A stretch of 13,950 nt of DNA from Betaproteobacteria bacterium HGW-Betaproteobacteria-2 (GTDB taxonomy: Bacteria; Pseudomonadota; Gammaproteobacteria; Burkholderiales; Methylophilaceae), in the NCBI GenBank assembly GCA_002842255.1, contig PHCM01000010.1:4938-18887 (forward strand), written 5' to 3'. The position numbers and the translations under genes are program-made. This document shows positions 1-6,789 of the stretch, in pieces (within the stretch, counting starts at the first letter, position 1; each line of letters begins with the position of its first letter). The notes under the pieces are model-generated. The model was not told where the DNA came from. It did not search any database and saw only the letters and a list, made by a program, of their open reading frames with translations.

Positions 1-699
1 AACCGCCAGCAACAGCAGCACGATGCCAAGCAGCGAAGCCTCCAGCACGTTGCCGGGGCGGATATTGCGCATGTATAGGCCGACGATGACGGCGATCGGG
101 ATGGTGGCCGCCACGGTGGAAGTCGCCCAGGGACTGTGCTTCATGGCATTGACCACCACCAGCCCGAGCACGGCGATGAGGATGATCATGATGGCCAGCG
201 TGCCAATCAGCGCGGCGATACCGCCGATCGGCCCCAGTTCGTCGCGTGCCATCTGGCCGAGGCTGCGACCATTGCGGCGGGTGGACAGGAACAGTGTCAC
301 CATGTCCTGCACGGCACCGCCCAGCACTGCCCCGATCAGGATCCAGAGCGTGCCCGGCAGATAACCGAACTGCGCGGCCAGCGTCGGCCCGATCAGCGGC
401 CCGGGACCGGCGATGGCGGCAAAATGGTGGCCGAAGACGATCCAGCGGTTGGTCGGCACGTAGTCGCGACCATTGTTCAGGCGCTCGGCCGGCGTCGCTC
501 GCGTTTCGTCAACCAGCAGCACTTTGGTGGCGATCCACGCGGAATAGAAACGATAGGCGATGGCGTAAACACAGAGAGCGGCGGTAACGAACCACATGGC
601 ATTGATGCTCTCGCCACGATTCAGCGCAATCCCCCCGACTGCCCCAGCCCCGATGATGGCAATTGCCAACCAGATAAAGTTTTTCAGTATTTTATTCAT
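1..699 (-). CDS. cstA: Carbon starvation protein A (CstA), N-terminal part, cut by window edge
   Basis: CstA proteins are inner-membrane transporters for peptides and/or pyruvate, induced on carbon limitation in enterics. Reading the minus strand from the ATG at 699-697 gives 233 residues with no stop before the window edge; the family usually has about 700. The family core is easy to recognise: a first hydrophobic helix at residues 8-25, a second at about 35-50, then TRATPAERLNNGRDYVPTN (about residues 67-85), the FGHHFAAIAGPGP segment, AAQFGYLPGTLWIL, and QDMVTLFLSTRRNGRSLGQM, followed by further membrane helices. An AAGAG ribosome-site-like sequence lies about 8 bases before the ATG. The gene is divergent from the thioredoxin-like gene, with a 148-base gap that holds no confident promoter. 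Family assignment is firm; the substrate cannot be told from sequence. Confidence 0.95.
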   Translation of the reverse strand, partial: MNKILKNFIWLAIAIIGAGAVGGIALNRGESINAMWFVTAALCVYAIAYRFYSAWIATKVLLVDETRATPAERLNNGRDYVPTNRWIVFGHHFAAIAGPGPLIGPTLAAQFGYLPGTLWILIGAVLGGAVQDMVTLFLSTRRNGRSLGQMARDELGPIGGIAALIGTLAIMIILIAVLGLVVVNAMKHSPWATSTVAATIPIAVIVGLYMRNIRPGNVLEASLLGIVLLLLAV

Positions 700-847
700 G
701 ATGAATTTCTGCTCTTAAACAGGCTGCGAATCAGCCAGAAGTATAAAGGAGCGATGGCCTGATTAGGCAAACTGCCAAACAATTGTAAGGTCTGAACCTG
801 ATGAAGGACTAATTGACATCTCAACCATCCGAACCGAGGAGACTCTC

Positions 848-1228
848 ATGAAACGCTTACTCACTGCATTGGCATTATTCAGCCTGCTTTTTTCCGGCAC
901 CGCACTGGCCGAGGCAAGAACCTACTCGCAAGAGGCTTTCGACGCATTACAAAAGGATGGCAAGCCGACTCTGGTCGAAATTCATGCTACCTGGTGTTCG
1001 ACCTGCCGCGCGCAAGTGCCGATTATTGATGGACTGTTGAAAGAAAAGGAATTTGCGGGCATCACAGCCCTGCGCGTTGATTACGACGACCAGAAAGACA
1101 TCGTCAGATCATTCAGGGTACAAAGACAAGCCACCCTCATCATATTCAAGGATGGCAAGGAAGTCGGCCGTAGCACCAGCGACACCTCGCGCGAGGGCGT
1201 CCGCAAACTGCTGCAAAAAGCGCTGTAA
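848..1228 (+). CDS. Secreted thioredoxin-like protein (periplasmic thiol reductase)
   Basis: A 126-residue protein with a classical Sec signal peptide: KR at 2-3, hydrophobic core 4-18, likely cleavage after ALA at 19-21. The mature part is a single thioredoxin fold with a redox-active W49-C50-S51-T52-C53 motif, so it should exchange thiols in the periplasm. The usual thioredoxin cis-proline (Pro before Thr opposite the CxxC) is absent: the matching segment reads QRQATLIIF, with Ala in its place. GAGGAG sits just upstream of the ATG at a good distance. The CcdA-type gene follows after 6 bases, so the two are almost certainly co-transcribed, and the membrane protein would keep this one reduced. 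Its target (cytochrome c apoprotein, a metallochaperone or a peroxidase) is unknown. Family call is firm; physiological role is inferred from the neighbour. Confidence 0.88.
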   Translation: MKRLLTALALFSLLFSGTALAEARTYSQEAFDALQKDGKPTLVEIHATWCSTCRAQVPIIDGLLKEKEFAGITALRVDYDDQKDIVRSFRVQRQATLIIFKDGKEVGRSTSDTSREGVRKLLQKAL

Positions 1229-1234
1229 ACCAAC

Positions 1235-1963
1235 ATGCTCTCCGCCCTCAGCACTTACTTCTTCAGCCTGGTCGCAGGCAGCCTCTCCACGCTATCGCCT
1301 TGCGTGCTGCCGCTGATCCCCATCCTGATCACATCGGCACTGAACACGCACAAACTTGGACCTTACGCGCTGGCGGGCGGCCTGGCGCTATCGTTCACCG
1401 TCGTTGGCGTATTCCTCGCCACCCTTGGCGCTACATTAGGGCTGGATCAGGAAACCTTCCGCGTGGTTGCGGCAGTCCTCCTGATCGGTTTCGGCATCAT
1501 ATTGCTGTCCTCTGCCCTGCAGGAGCGTTTCGCGGTTGCAGCTTCCGGCTTCAGCAATTCCGGGCAGTCCTTGCTGAACCGGGTCTCCACCGATTCGCTC
1601 AGCGGACAATTCATGCTGGGGCTGATTCTGGGCGTGGTCTGGAGCCCCTGTGTCGGCCCGACACTTGGCGCCGCCATCACCCTTGCCAGCCAGGGCGAAA
1701 GCCTCTGGCATATCACGCTGGTCATGGCGCTGTTCGGCATCGGCGCCGGCGTTCCCTTGATCCTGCTTGGCCTACTCTCGCGTCAGGCCATGATGCGCTT
1801 CCGCGACAAGCTTCTGTTTGCCGGACAGACCGGCAAGAAGGTACTGGGCGCACTGTTGTTGCTAGTCGGCATCATGATCATCATGGGCTGGGACAAACAG
1901 CTGGAAAGCCTGGCGCTGGATATATTGCCGGAATGGCTGATCAATCTTTCCGTACGTTTCTAG
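1235..1963 (+). CDS. ccdA: CcdA/DsbD-type transmembrane thiol-electron carrier
   Basis: A 242-residue polytopic membrane protein of the cytochrome c biogenesis/DsbD transmembrane family, which carries electrons from cytoplasmic thioredoxin to periplasmic thiol proteins. About six hydrophobic helices can be seen. Two pseudo-symmetric halves each carry the family's reactive cysteine in an S-P-C context: SPCVLPLIP with Cys23, and WSPCVGPTLGAA with Cys139. These are the pair expected to form the shuttling disulfide. Length is typical of CcdA, with no fused periplasmic domains as in full DsbD. The ATG lies 6 bases past the stop of the thioredoxin-like gene and has no clear ribosome site of its own, suggesting translational coupling. 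The most likely job is to reduce that neighbour, so together they form a minimal split DsbD. The symbol is by family, not proven orthology. Confidence 0.9.
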   Translation: MLSALSTYFFSLVAGSLSTLSPCVLPLIPILITSALNTHKLGPYALAGGLALSFTVVGVFLATLGATLGLDQETFRVVAAVLLIGFGIILLSSALQERFAVAASGFSNSGQSLLNRVSTDSLSGQFMLGLILGVVWSPCVGPTLGAAITLASQGESLWHITLVMALFGIGAGVPLILLGLLSRQAMMRFRDKLLFAGQTGKKVLGALLLLVGIMIIMGWDKQLESLALDILPEWLINLSVRF

Positions 1964-2071
1964 CTTTACGGCAACAATCAGGATCCAGACTAATGAAAAT
2001 CATGAGGTCCGAATCATGATTGTGTACAGGGTCACAGACAAACTTCGAGCGCAGAATGCACTCATACGAAC

Positions 2072-2088
2072 AACAACACCATGTTGTT
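2072..2088 (+). promoter_or_regulatory. Small stem-loop in the pqqA leader
   Basis: AACAACA (2072-2078) and TGTTGTT (2082-2088) are perfectly complementary around a CCA loop, 30 bases before the pqqA start codon. The stem is A/U-rich and weak. It could affect message stability or initiation, or it could be chance. No confident sigma-70 promoter could be picked in 1964-2118. Confidence 0.25.
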
Positions 2089-2118
2089 AGTTAATCAACC
2101 AACACAAGGAGAGACATC

Positions 2119-2190
2119 ATGTGGACAAAACCAGCTGCTACTGAAATGCGTTTCGGTTTCGAAGTTACGATGTACGTTTGTAACCGTTAA
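2119..2190 (+). CDS. pqqA: PqqA, coenzyme PQQ precursor peptide (solo gene)
   Basis: A 23-codon gene beginning Met-Trp-Thr-Lys-Pro-Ala and containing RFGFEVTMY, ending Cys-Asn-Arg. PqqA is the ribosomal peptide whose conserved Glu and Tyr are cross-linked by the radical SAM enzyme PqqE (with PqqD) and trimmed to give pyrroloquinoline quinone. Here Glu15 and Tyr19 have the spacing and residue numbers of classical PqqA (for example Klebsiella), and the MW.KPA opening, the G13-x-E15-V-T tract and the final NR also match. AAGGAG at 2106-2111 is an excellent ribosome site 7 bases before the ATG. A strong terminator follows 23 bases after the stop, and the next gene is convergent, so this is a single-gene transcript with no pqqBCDE attached. 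A user of the cofactor, the sugar dehydrogenase at 6790, is on the same strand. The remaining biosynthesis genes must lie elsewhere, and further pqqA copies may exist. Confidence 0.9.
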   Translation: MWTKPAATEMRFGFEVTMYVCNR

Positions 2191-2213
2191 TTTCTGACGA
2201 AACCGAATTCAAA

Positions 2214-2237
2214 AAACGGGCGCTTCGGCGCCCGTTT
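2214..2237. terminator. Bidirectional intrinsic terminator between pqqA and the AsmA-like gene
   Basis: AAACGGGCGC (2214-2223) and GCGCCCGTTT (2228-2237) form a perfect 10-bp stem closed by a TTCG tetraloop. The plus strand ends in TTTCCATTT, and the minus strand ends in a clean six-T run (complement of 2211-2216). The hairpin can therefore stop both pqqA from the left and the minus-strand gene ending at 2279 from the right. Confidence 0.9.
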
Positions 2238-2278
2238 CCATTTCCGCTCATCTCAGCCGCATTCATATGAATGCGCCG

Positions 2279-4897
2279 CTATTTCAACCTGACACTGCCG
2301 ATCTTTCCTTCGACGGCAAGATTGGATTTGATCCGGCGTGACGGAATTGCCAGCTCCGCGCTGATACTGCCTGAAACATCCTGATTCGGCTGCACATCGA
2401 GATTACCGCGCGCCTTGAGTTGGGGTGCGTCCAGTACAAGCTGGCGATACTGATATACCCCCTGCCTGAGTTGCAATTTTCCGCTGAGCCGGTCGAAGCG
2501 GGTCGCATTGCCGCTACCACTGCCGGAAACCATATGATTGGCCAGATCGATGCCATTGAACCTGCCATCCCGCACCTGGAAACTGGCGTCGATCTCGGCG
2601 GCTTCTGCGAACCCCTGTCCTTCATCTGCCTGGCTGGTAAAGCTAGCCGTGGCATTGAGCATGCCTTCGACAGCAGCGCTGCTTTTCATGGCAGACAGGA
2701 CTGCAGGCAACCTGACCTGCTCCAGCTCAAAATTGCCGGATGCGACAGGTTGCGCTGACCAGGCCAGGACACCTGTAGCCTTGAAACTGCCGCCATAGAG
2801 CTCGCCTTCCATGCTGCTGAATCGCACCTGATTACCGTCGGCAATGCCCACCGCATTGAAGCTATCGAACCGCAGGCCATTGACCAGCGGCATCTGCCAG
2901 TTACTTGCTTGCAGATGGACCCGGTAATTGTCATCCTGTGGCAGCAATTCCAGCGTCAGGTTTTGCTCGACGCCGGACAGCTCAAGCCGGCTGAATGCTC
3001 CAGATGCAGAACGATCCAGATTACCATCGAATGCCATCGCACCGAAGCCGGGAACGCTTAACGTGAGATCCTTGAGCGTTATCTGTCCGATTTTCAAATC
3101 GTCGTTATCGGCCAGGCTCTCCAGCCACTGCATCTGACGGCGCAGACTTGCCGTATCCACCGTTAATTCTTTGATTTCAATCGACTTCAGGTTTTTCTCT
3201 TCATCGAACAGTGTAGACAACTCCGGTACCACCTGCACGGAGCGGATACCAATATCCTTATCCGCTCCCACCGTGATGTCAGAGAGCGCAAGATGCGCCT
3301 GCGGGAACAGGGAGACGCGAAGATTTCGCACCGTGACCGGCTCACCGATGGCGGCAGATGCTATTTTCTCGACCGGACCGGCCAGCATGCCGAGATTGAC
3401 AAAGTGCATCAACCCCAACGCCAGAAGCAGTACCAGCGGCGTATACACAAAAAACACCCTGGCTAACGGCAACAACCACCTGGCCGGCTTCACGCCGGAA
3501 CGCATAAACTCCTTCTCTGCCCGGGATTGCGCTTTCTCGATGGCCTTCTGCTCAGCCTTCAGCCTGGCCTCTTCCTTGGCTATGGCGCGGGCTTCCGCCT
3601 CCGCCTGACGGCGTAATTCTTTCTCTTCCTGCGCCTTGCGTTTGGCTTCCTCTTTGGCCAAACGTTCGGCCTCCTGCCTGGCGGCCTTTTCAGCCTTGGC
3701 GCGGGCAACTTCCTCCGCTTTTTGACGAGCCTCCTCGGCCTTGCGGGCTTCGCGCTCGGCGACTTCCTGCGCTTTACGTTCAGCTTCACGCACCTTACGT
3801 TCGGCTTCCTGTGCTTTACGTTCGGCTTCCTGCTTGGCCGCTTCTTCAGCCTGAGCACGAGCTACCGCTTCCGCCTTCTGGCGCGCCGCTTCCTCTTCCT
3901 GCGCCTTACGTTCGGCCTCACGCGCCTTGCGCTCCGCCTCCAGCCTGGCCTGCTCTGCTGCTTGCTGCCTGACCCTCTCCTCGGCTTCTATGCGCGCAAC
4001 CTCTTCAGCCTGAAGACGCGCCGCTTCCTCCTCTCGCGCCCTGCGTTCCTCTTCTTCACGCGCTTTACGTTCAGCTTCTTCTTGAGCGCGACGTTCCGCT
4101 TCCAGTCTGGCAGCCTCTTCCTCGCGGGCACGCGCTTCAGCGGCAGCCTTGCGGCGCGCGGCCTTCTCTTCGCGTGCCTTGCGTTTTTCTTCCTCACGGG
4201 CGATGCGTTCGGCTTCCTGTTTCGCAGCTTTCTCGGCCTGAGCGCGCTGCTTCGCCTCCGCTTCCTGACGCGCCGCCTCCTCTTCGCGAGCACGCCGTTC
4301 TGCCTGTTCGAGCGCCTCCTGCTCGGCTTTCAGTCTGGCGGCCTCAGCCACCCGCAAACGTTCTGCATCTTCCTCTCGCGCCTTGCGCTCTGCTTCAGCC
4401 CGAGCTTTTTCCCTCGCCGCTTCTTCTTTCCGGTTGGCTTCTTCCTGCGCCTTGCGCTCGGCCTCCAGCCTTGCTTCCAGCTCGGCAACCTCTTCGGCAG
4501 AAGGTGTCGTGACTGCAGCCTCGTGAGTAACTTCCGGCTCAGGCTCGCTGGTTGGCTGGGTGTCCGCTGCAGGCTGTGAATTCGAGTTCAGCGCAATAAA
4601 ATCCTCAACACTGAGCTCATCTACCACCATGCTGGTCCGATAATCGAAATCATCGCCCAGATCCCACTCCCGGCTGTTCAATAACCTGATGTAGCCATCA
4701 CGCTCGAGCTCGTCGAGCAGACTCTGGAATTCATTTTCAGACAACTTGTCCAGTTGCGCAAAAATGGCAGGCGTTTCAATCTTGCTGTCGATCAGGGAAA
4801 GTATCTTGAGGGCATCGGCAGATAAATCGCGACTCTTGGACGACTGAGCTCGCGCACCTTTTCCGGTCTTGCTGTAAATTTTTGCAGTCAGGGCCAT
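2279..4897 (-). CDS. AsmA-family protein with N-terminal winged-helix-like segment and long coiled coil
   Basis: An 872-residue protein. Residues about 22-75 (LSADALKILSLIDSKI ... LERDGYIRLL) look like a small helical, winged-helix-type domain. After an acidic, Pro/Thr-rich linker, residues about 135-460 are almost pure Glu/Ala/Lys/Arg repeats of the EAERKAREEE kind, predicted to be one very long helix or coiled coil. A basic stretch and a single membrane span follow (about 475-500, VYTPLVLLLALGLMHF). Residues about 505-872 are an AsmA-type periplasmic domain (for example IGEPVTVRNLRVSLFPQAHLAL, then LKLGLSVPGF-like beta repeats and the final SGSISAEL segment). AsmA relatives are inner-membrane-anchored envelope proteins linked to lipid traffic to the outer membrane. 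The fused cytoplasmic half is unusual for the family. Start: ATG at 4897 with AGGTGA 8 bases upstream. It stands alone between a shared terminator and the end of mqo. Domain order is read from sequence; function is not known. Confidence 0.8.
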   Translation of the reverse strand: MALTAKIYSKTGKGARAQSSKSRDLSADALKILSLIDSKIETPAIFAQLDKLSENEFQSLLDELERDGYIRLLNSREWDLGDDFDYRTSMVVDELSVEDFIALNSNSQPAADTQPTSEPEPEVTHEAAVTTPSAEEVAELEARLEAERKAQEEANRKEEAAREKARAEAERKAREEDAERLRVAEAARLKAEQEALEQAERRAREEEAARQEAEAKQRAQAEKAAKQEAERIAREEEKRKAREEKAARRKAAAEARAREEEAARLEAERRAQEEAERKAREEEERRAREEEAARLQAEEVARIEAEERVRQQAAEQARLEAERKAREAERKAQEEEAARQKAEAVARAQAEEAAKQEAERKAQEAERKVREAERKAQEVAEREARKAEEARQKAEEVARAKAEKAARQEAERLAKEEAKRKAQEEKELRRQAEAEARAIAKEEARLKAEQKAIEKAQSRAEKEFMRSGVKPARWLLPLARVFFVYTPLVLLLALGLMHFVNLGMLAGPVEKIASAAIGEPVTVRNLRVSLFPQAHLALSDITVGADKDIGIRSVQVVPELSTLFDEEKNLKSIEIKELTVDTASLRRQMQWLESLADNDDLKIGQITLKDLTLSVPGFGAMAFDGNLDRSASGAFSRLELSGVEQNLTLELLPQDDNYRVHLQASNWQMPLVNGLRFDSFNAVGIADGNQVRFSSMEGELYGGSFKATGVLAWSAQPVASGNFELEQVRLPAVLSAMKSSAAVEGMLNATASFTSQADEGQGFAEAAEIDASFQVRDGRFNGIDLANHMVSGSGSGNATRFDRLSGKLQLRQGVYQYRQLVLDAPQLKARGNLDVQPNQDVSGSISAELAIPSRRIKSNLAVEGKIGSVRLK
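3500..4490 (-). repeat. Degenerate tandem repeats encoding an E/A/K/R coiled coil
   Basis: On the minus strand this stretch repeats variants of GCxGAACGTAAGGCGCAGGA-like units, giving residue blocks such as EAERKAREEE, EAARQKAE and EEVARAKAE many times in succession. Units vary in length and base choice, so the array is old or selected at protein level rather than a recent expansion. Such DNA is prone to slippage and assembly error. The reading frame stays open throughout. Confidence 0.75.
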
Positions 4898-5100
4898 ATG
4901 GGGTTCACCTGAAACTAATATTCGGAAACAGCGTTTGCCGCCTCCCAGGATTCATGATCCGACATGCCGGCGAGGATTTCGTCGCCAAACACATGTATCA
5001 CTACACTGCATTTTTCCAGCAGTCGTACCACAATGCAAACTGATGCCTGTCATTCTGACTGAAGAACATCACTGCCTGTTCAAATATACGCTACTGGCTG

Positions 5101-5141
5101 CGCTTGCCAAGGGTGCTACTTCAACGCCAGCCTGGCAAGCG
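5101..5141. promoter_or_regulatory. Inverted repeat across the mqo stop codon
   Basis: CGCTTGCCA (5101-5109) and TGGCAAGCG (5133-5141) are perfect 9-base complements separated by 23 bases that include the mqo stop codon. No T-run follows on the minus strand, so it is not a standard terminator. It could be an RNA 3'-end structure. The rest of 4898-5100, upstream of the AsmA-like gene, shows nothing recognisable. Confidence 0.3.
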
Positions 5142-6645
5142 TTCTTTCCCGCACAACTTTCAAAAGCCCGGCGTCCTCTACCAGCGACTCGCCATAAGAA
5201 GGAATCAGCGCTTTCAGTTTATCCTGCCAGGCCGCAGATGCCACACGGGCTGCAAAGCATCGCTGCAACACGTCCAGCATGGCCTGCACGGATACCGAAG
5301 CACCGGGCGAAGCACCAAGCAATGCCGCCAGTGAACCATCTGCGGCAGCGACGATCTCGGTGCCGAACTCCAGCTTGCCGCCTTTTTCATCGCAGCCCTT
5401 GATGATCTGCACACGCTTGCCGGCCGCTGCCAGTTCCCAATCCTCGGAACGCGCCAGCGGATAGAACTTGCGCAACGACGCCATGCGCTCCTCGTGGCTT
5501 TGCAGCGCCTCGCGGATCAGGTATTGGGTCAGATCCATGTTATGGCGGGCAACACCGAGCAGCGATTTGAGATTGCTGGCCTTGACCGATTTCGGCAGAT
5601 CGAGATAGGAACCCTGCTTGAGGAACTTGCTGGTGAAGCCGGCATACGGCCCGAACAACAGAGCCGGCTGGCCATTGATATAACGCGTATCCAGATGCGG
5701 CACCGACATCGGCGGCGCCCCGATCGGTGCCTTGCCGTAGACCTTGGCACGATGCTGGCGAACGATTTCCGGGTTCCTGCACACCAGCCACTGGCCGCTG
5801 ACCGGGAAGCCGCCATAGCCGCGGCCTTCCTTAATGCCCGATTTCTGCAGCAAGGGCAGCGCCGCGCCGCCCGCCCCCAGAAAGACGAATGCCGCATCCA
5901 GCCGCTGCAGCTGGCCATTGGCGGTCCCCCGCACTTCGACCTGCCAGCGCTTGTCCGTCTTTCTTTTCAGGTTTTCCACTTCATGTCCGCACAGCAGGCG
6001 GAAGTTAGCCTGCTGCTGCAAGGCGGATACTAGTTGCCGCGTTAGCGCGCCGAAATCGACATCAGTGCCATAGGCCACGCGCGTCGCCGCAACCGGCTGA
6101 GTCATGGATTGGGCTATGGGCCGCTGTTGCATTACCAACGGCATCCATTCAGCGATGACGGCAGGGTCTTCACTGTATTCCATATCGGCAAACAGATGAT
6201 GACGGCTCAACTGTGCATGACGCTCCCTGAGAAAAGCAACGTCCTTTTCGCCCCAGACGAAGCTCTCATGTGGCGTGGCATTGATGAAGGATTTTGGCGA
6301 GGACAGGACGCCCTGCTCGACCAGGCTCGACCAGAACTGTAGCGAGACTTCAAAAGCCGCATTGATGCTGAGCGCGCGCGGGATGCTGACACTGCCGTCG
6401 GCCGCCTGTGGCGTGTAATTCAGCTCACAATATCCGGCATGACCGGTGCCGGCATTGTTCCAGGCATCGCTGCTCTCGGTCGCCACCGCCTCCTGCTTTT
6501 CCACCAGCACGATCTGCAATGACGGATCCAGCTGACTGAGCAAAGTCGCCAGTGTTGCGCTCATGATGCCGCCGCCGACCAGCAGCACATCGACCTTGTC
6601 ATTCACCCCGAATTGTTGCGTGGATTTCATATTTCCGTCATTCAT
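5116..6645 (-). CDS. mqo: Malate:quinone oxidoreductase
   Basis: Mqo is a membrane-associated FAD enzyme that oxidises malate to oxaloacetate and passes electrons directly to quinone, an alternative to NAD malate dehydrogenase in the TCA cycle. From the ATG at 6645 it is 509 residues, close to the family's usual 490-550. The N-terminus carries the FAD dinucleotide-binding motif VDVLLVGGGIMSATLA (Gly24-Gly26), then DAWNNAGTGHAGYCELNYTP, a hallmark Mqo block. Other family blocks are PKSFINATPHESFVWG, FVFLGAGGAALPLLQKSGI, GYGGFPVSGQWL and LFGPYAGFTSKFLKQGS. The start is uncertain: the frame is open to a GTG at 6684, and ATGs lie at 6645 and 6630, none with a strong ribosome site. The GTG falls inside a palindrome and precedes the homology, so I discount it. 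The gene is divergent from the sugar dehydrogenase and in the same direction as the AsmA-like gene. Confidence 0.95.
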   Translation of the reverse strand: MNDGNMKSTQQFGVNDKVDVLLVGGGIMSATLATLLSQLDPSLQIVLVEKQEAVATESSDAWNNAGTGHAGYCELNYTPQAADGSVSIPRALSINAAFEVSLQFWSSLVEQGVLSSPKSFINATPHESFVWGEKDVAFLRERHAQLSRHHLFADMEYSEDPAVIAEWMPLVMQQRPIAQSMTQPVAATRVAYGTDVDFGALTRQLVSALQQQANFRLLCGHEVENLKRKTDKRWQVEVRGTANGQLQRLDAAFVFLGAGGAALPLLQKSGIKEGRGYGGFPVSGQWLVCRNPEIVRQHRAKVYGKAPIGAPPMSVPHLDTRYINGQPALLFGPYAGFTSKFLKQGSYLDLPKSVKASNLKSLLGVARHNMDLTQYLIREALQSHEERMASLRKFYPLARSEDWELAAAGKRVQIIKGCDEKGGKLEFGTEIVAAADGSLAALLGASPGASVSVQAMLDVLQRCFAARVASAAWQDKLKALIPSYGESLVEDAGLLKVVRERTLARLALK

Positions 6646-6681
6646 CTGTTCTAAGAAATTAATATCTGTCTGTATAAAGCC

Positions 6682-6696
6682 CACCTATATTAGGTG
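6682..6696. promoter_or_regulatory. Perfect palindrome in the mqo/sugar-dehydrogenase divergent region
   Basis: CACCTA (6682-6687), spacer TAT, TAGGTG (6691-6696) form a perfect 15-base dyad 37 bases before the preferred mqo start and about 94 bases before the sugar dehydrogenase start. Size and position fit a dimeric regulator's operator. A second imperfect dyad, CACCGGGT/ACCCGTG with one bulged base, lies at 6727-6743. The regulator cannot be named from sequence. Confidence 0.35.
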
Positions 6697-6789
6697 CCGT
6701 AACGTGTTCTGTAAATTCGCTTGATGCACCGGGTGAACCCGTGACCGGACAAATCGTCATACAGTCATCTTTTATCTTCAGGAGACATC

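Noticed and set aside
136..762. Long plus-strand open frames at 23-762 opposite cstA
   Set aside because: They are the antisense of a clear CstA coding region and have no recognisable protein features.
751..762. AAGGAG followed by ATG GCC TGA on the plus strand before the thioredoxin-like gene
   Set aside because: Encodes only two residues. It looks like a gene start but is most likely chance.
699..775. Possible 24-codon minus-strand leader peptide starting at TTG and ending in an ATGA overlap with the cstA start
   Set aside because: It needs a rare start without a ribosome site and resembles no known peptide; the overlap alone is weak evidence.
1300..2019. 239-codon plus-strand frame overlapping ccdA
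   Set aside because: Out-of-frame shadow of ccdA, His/Arg-rich, with no family resemblance.
3722..4579. 285-codon plus-strand frame, Phe/Leu-rich and looking like a membrane protein
   Set aside because: Antisense of the coiled-coil repeats. Its hydrophobicity is the complement of Glu/Lys/Arg codons.
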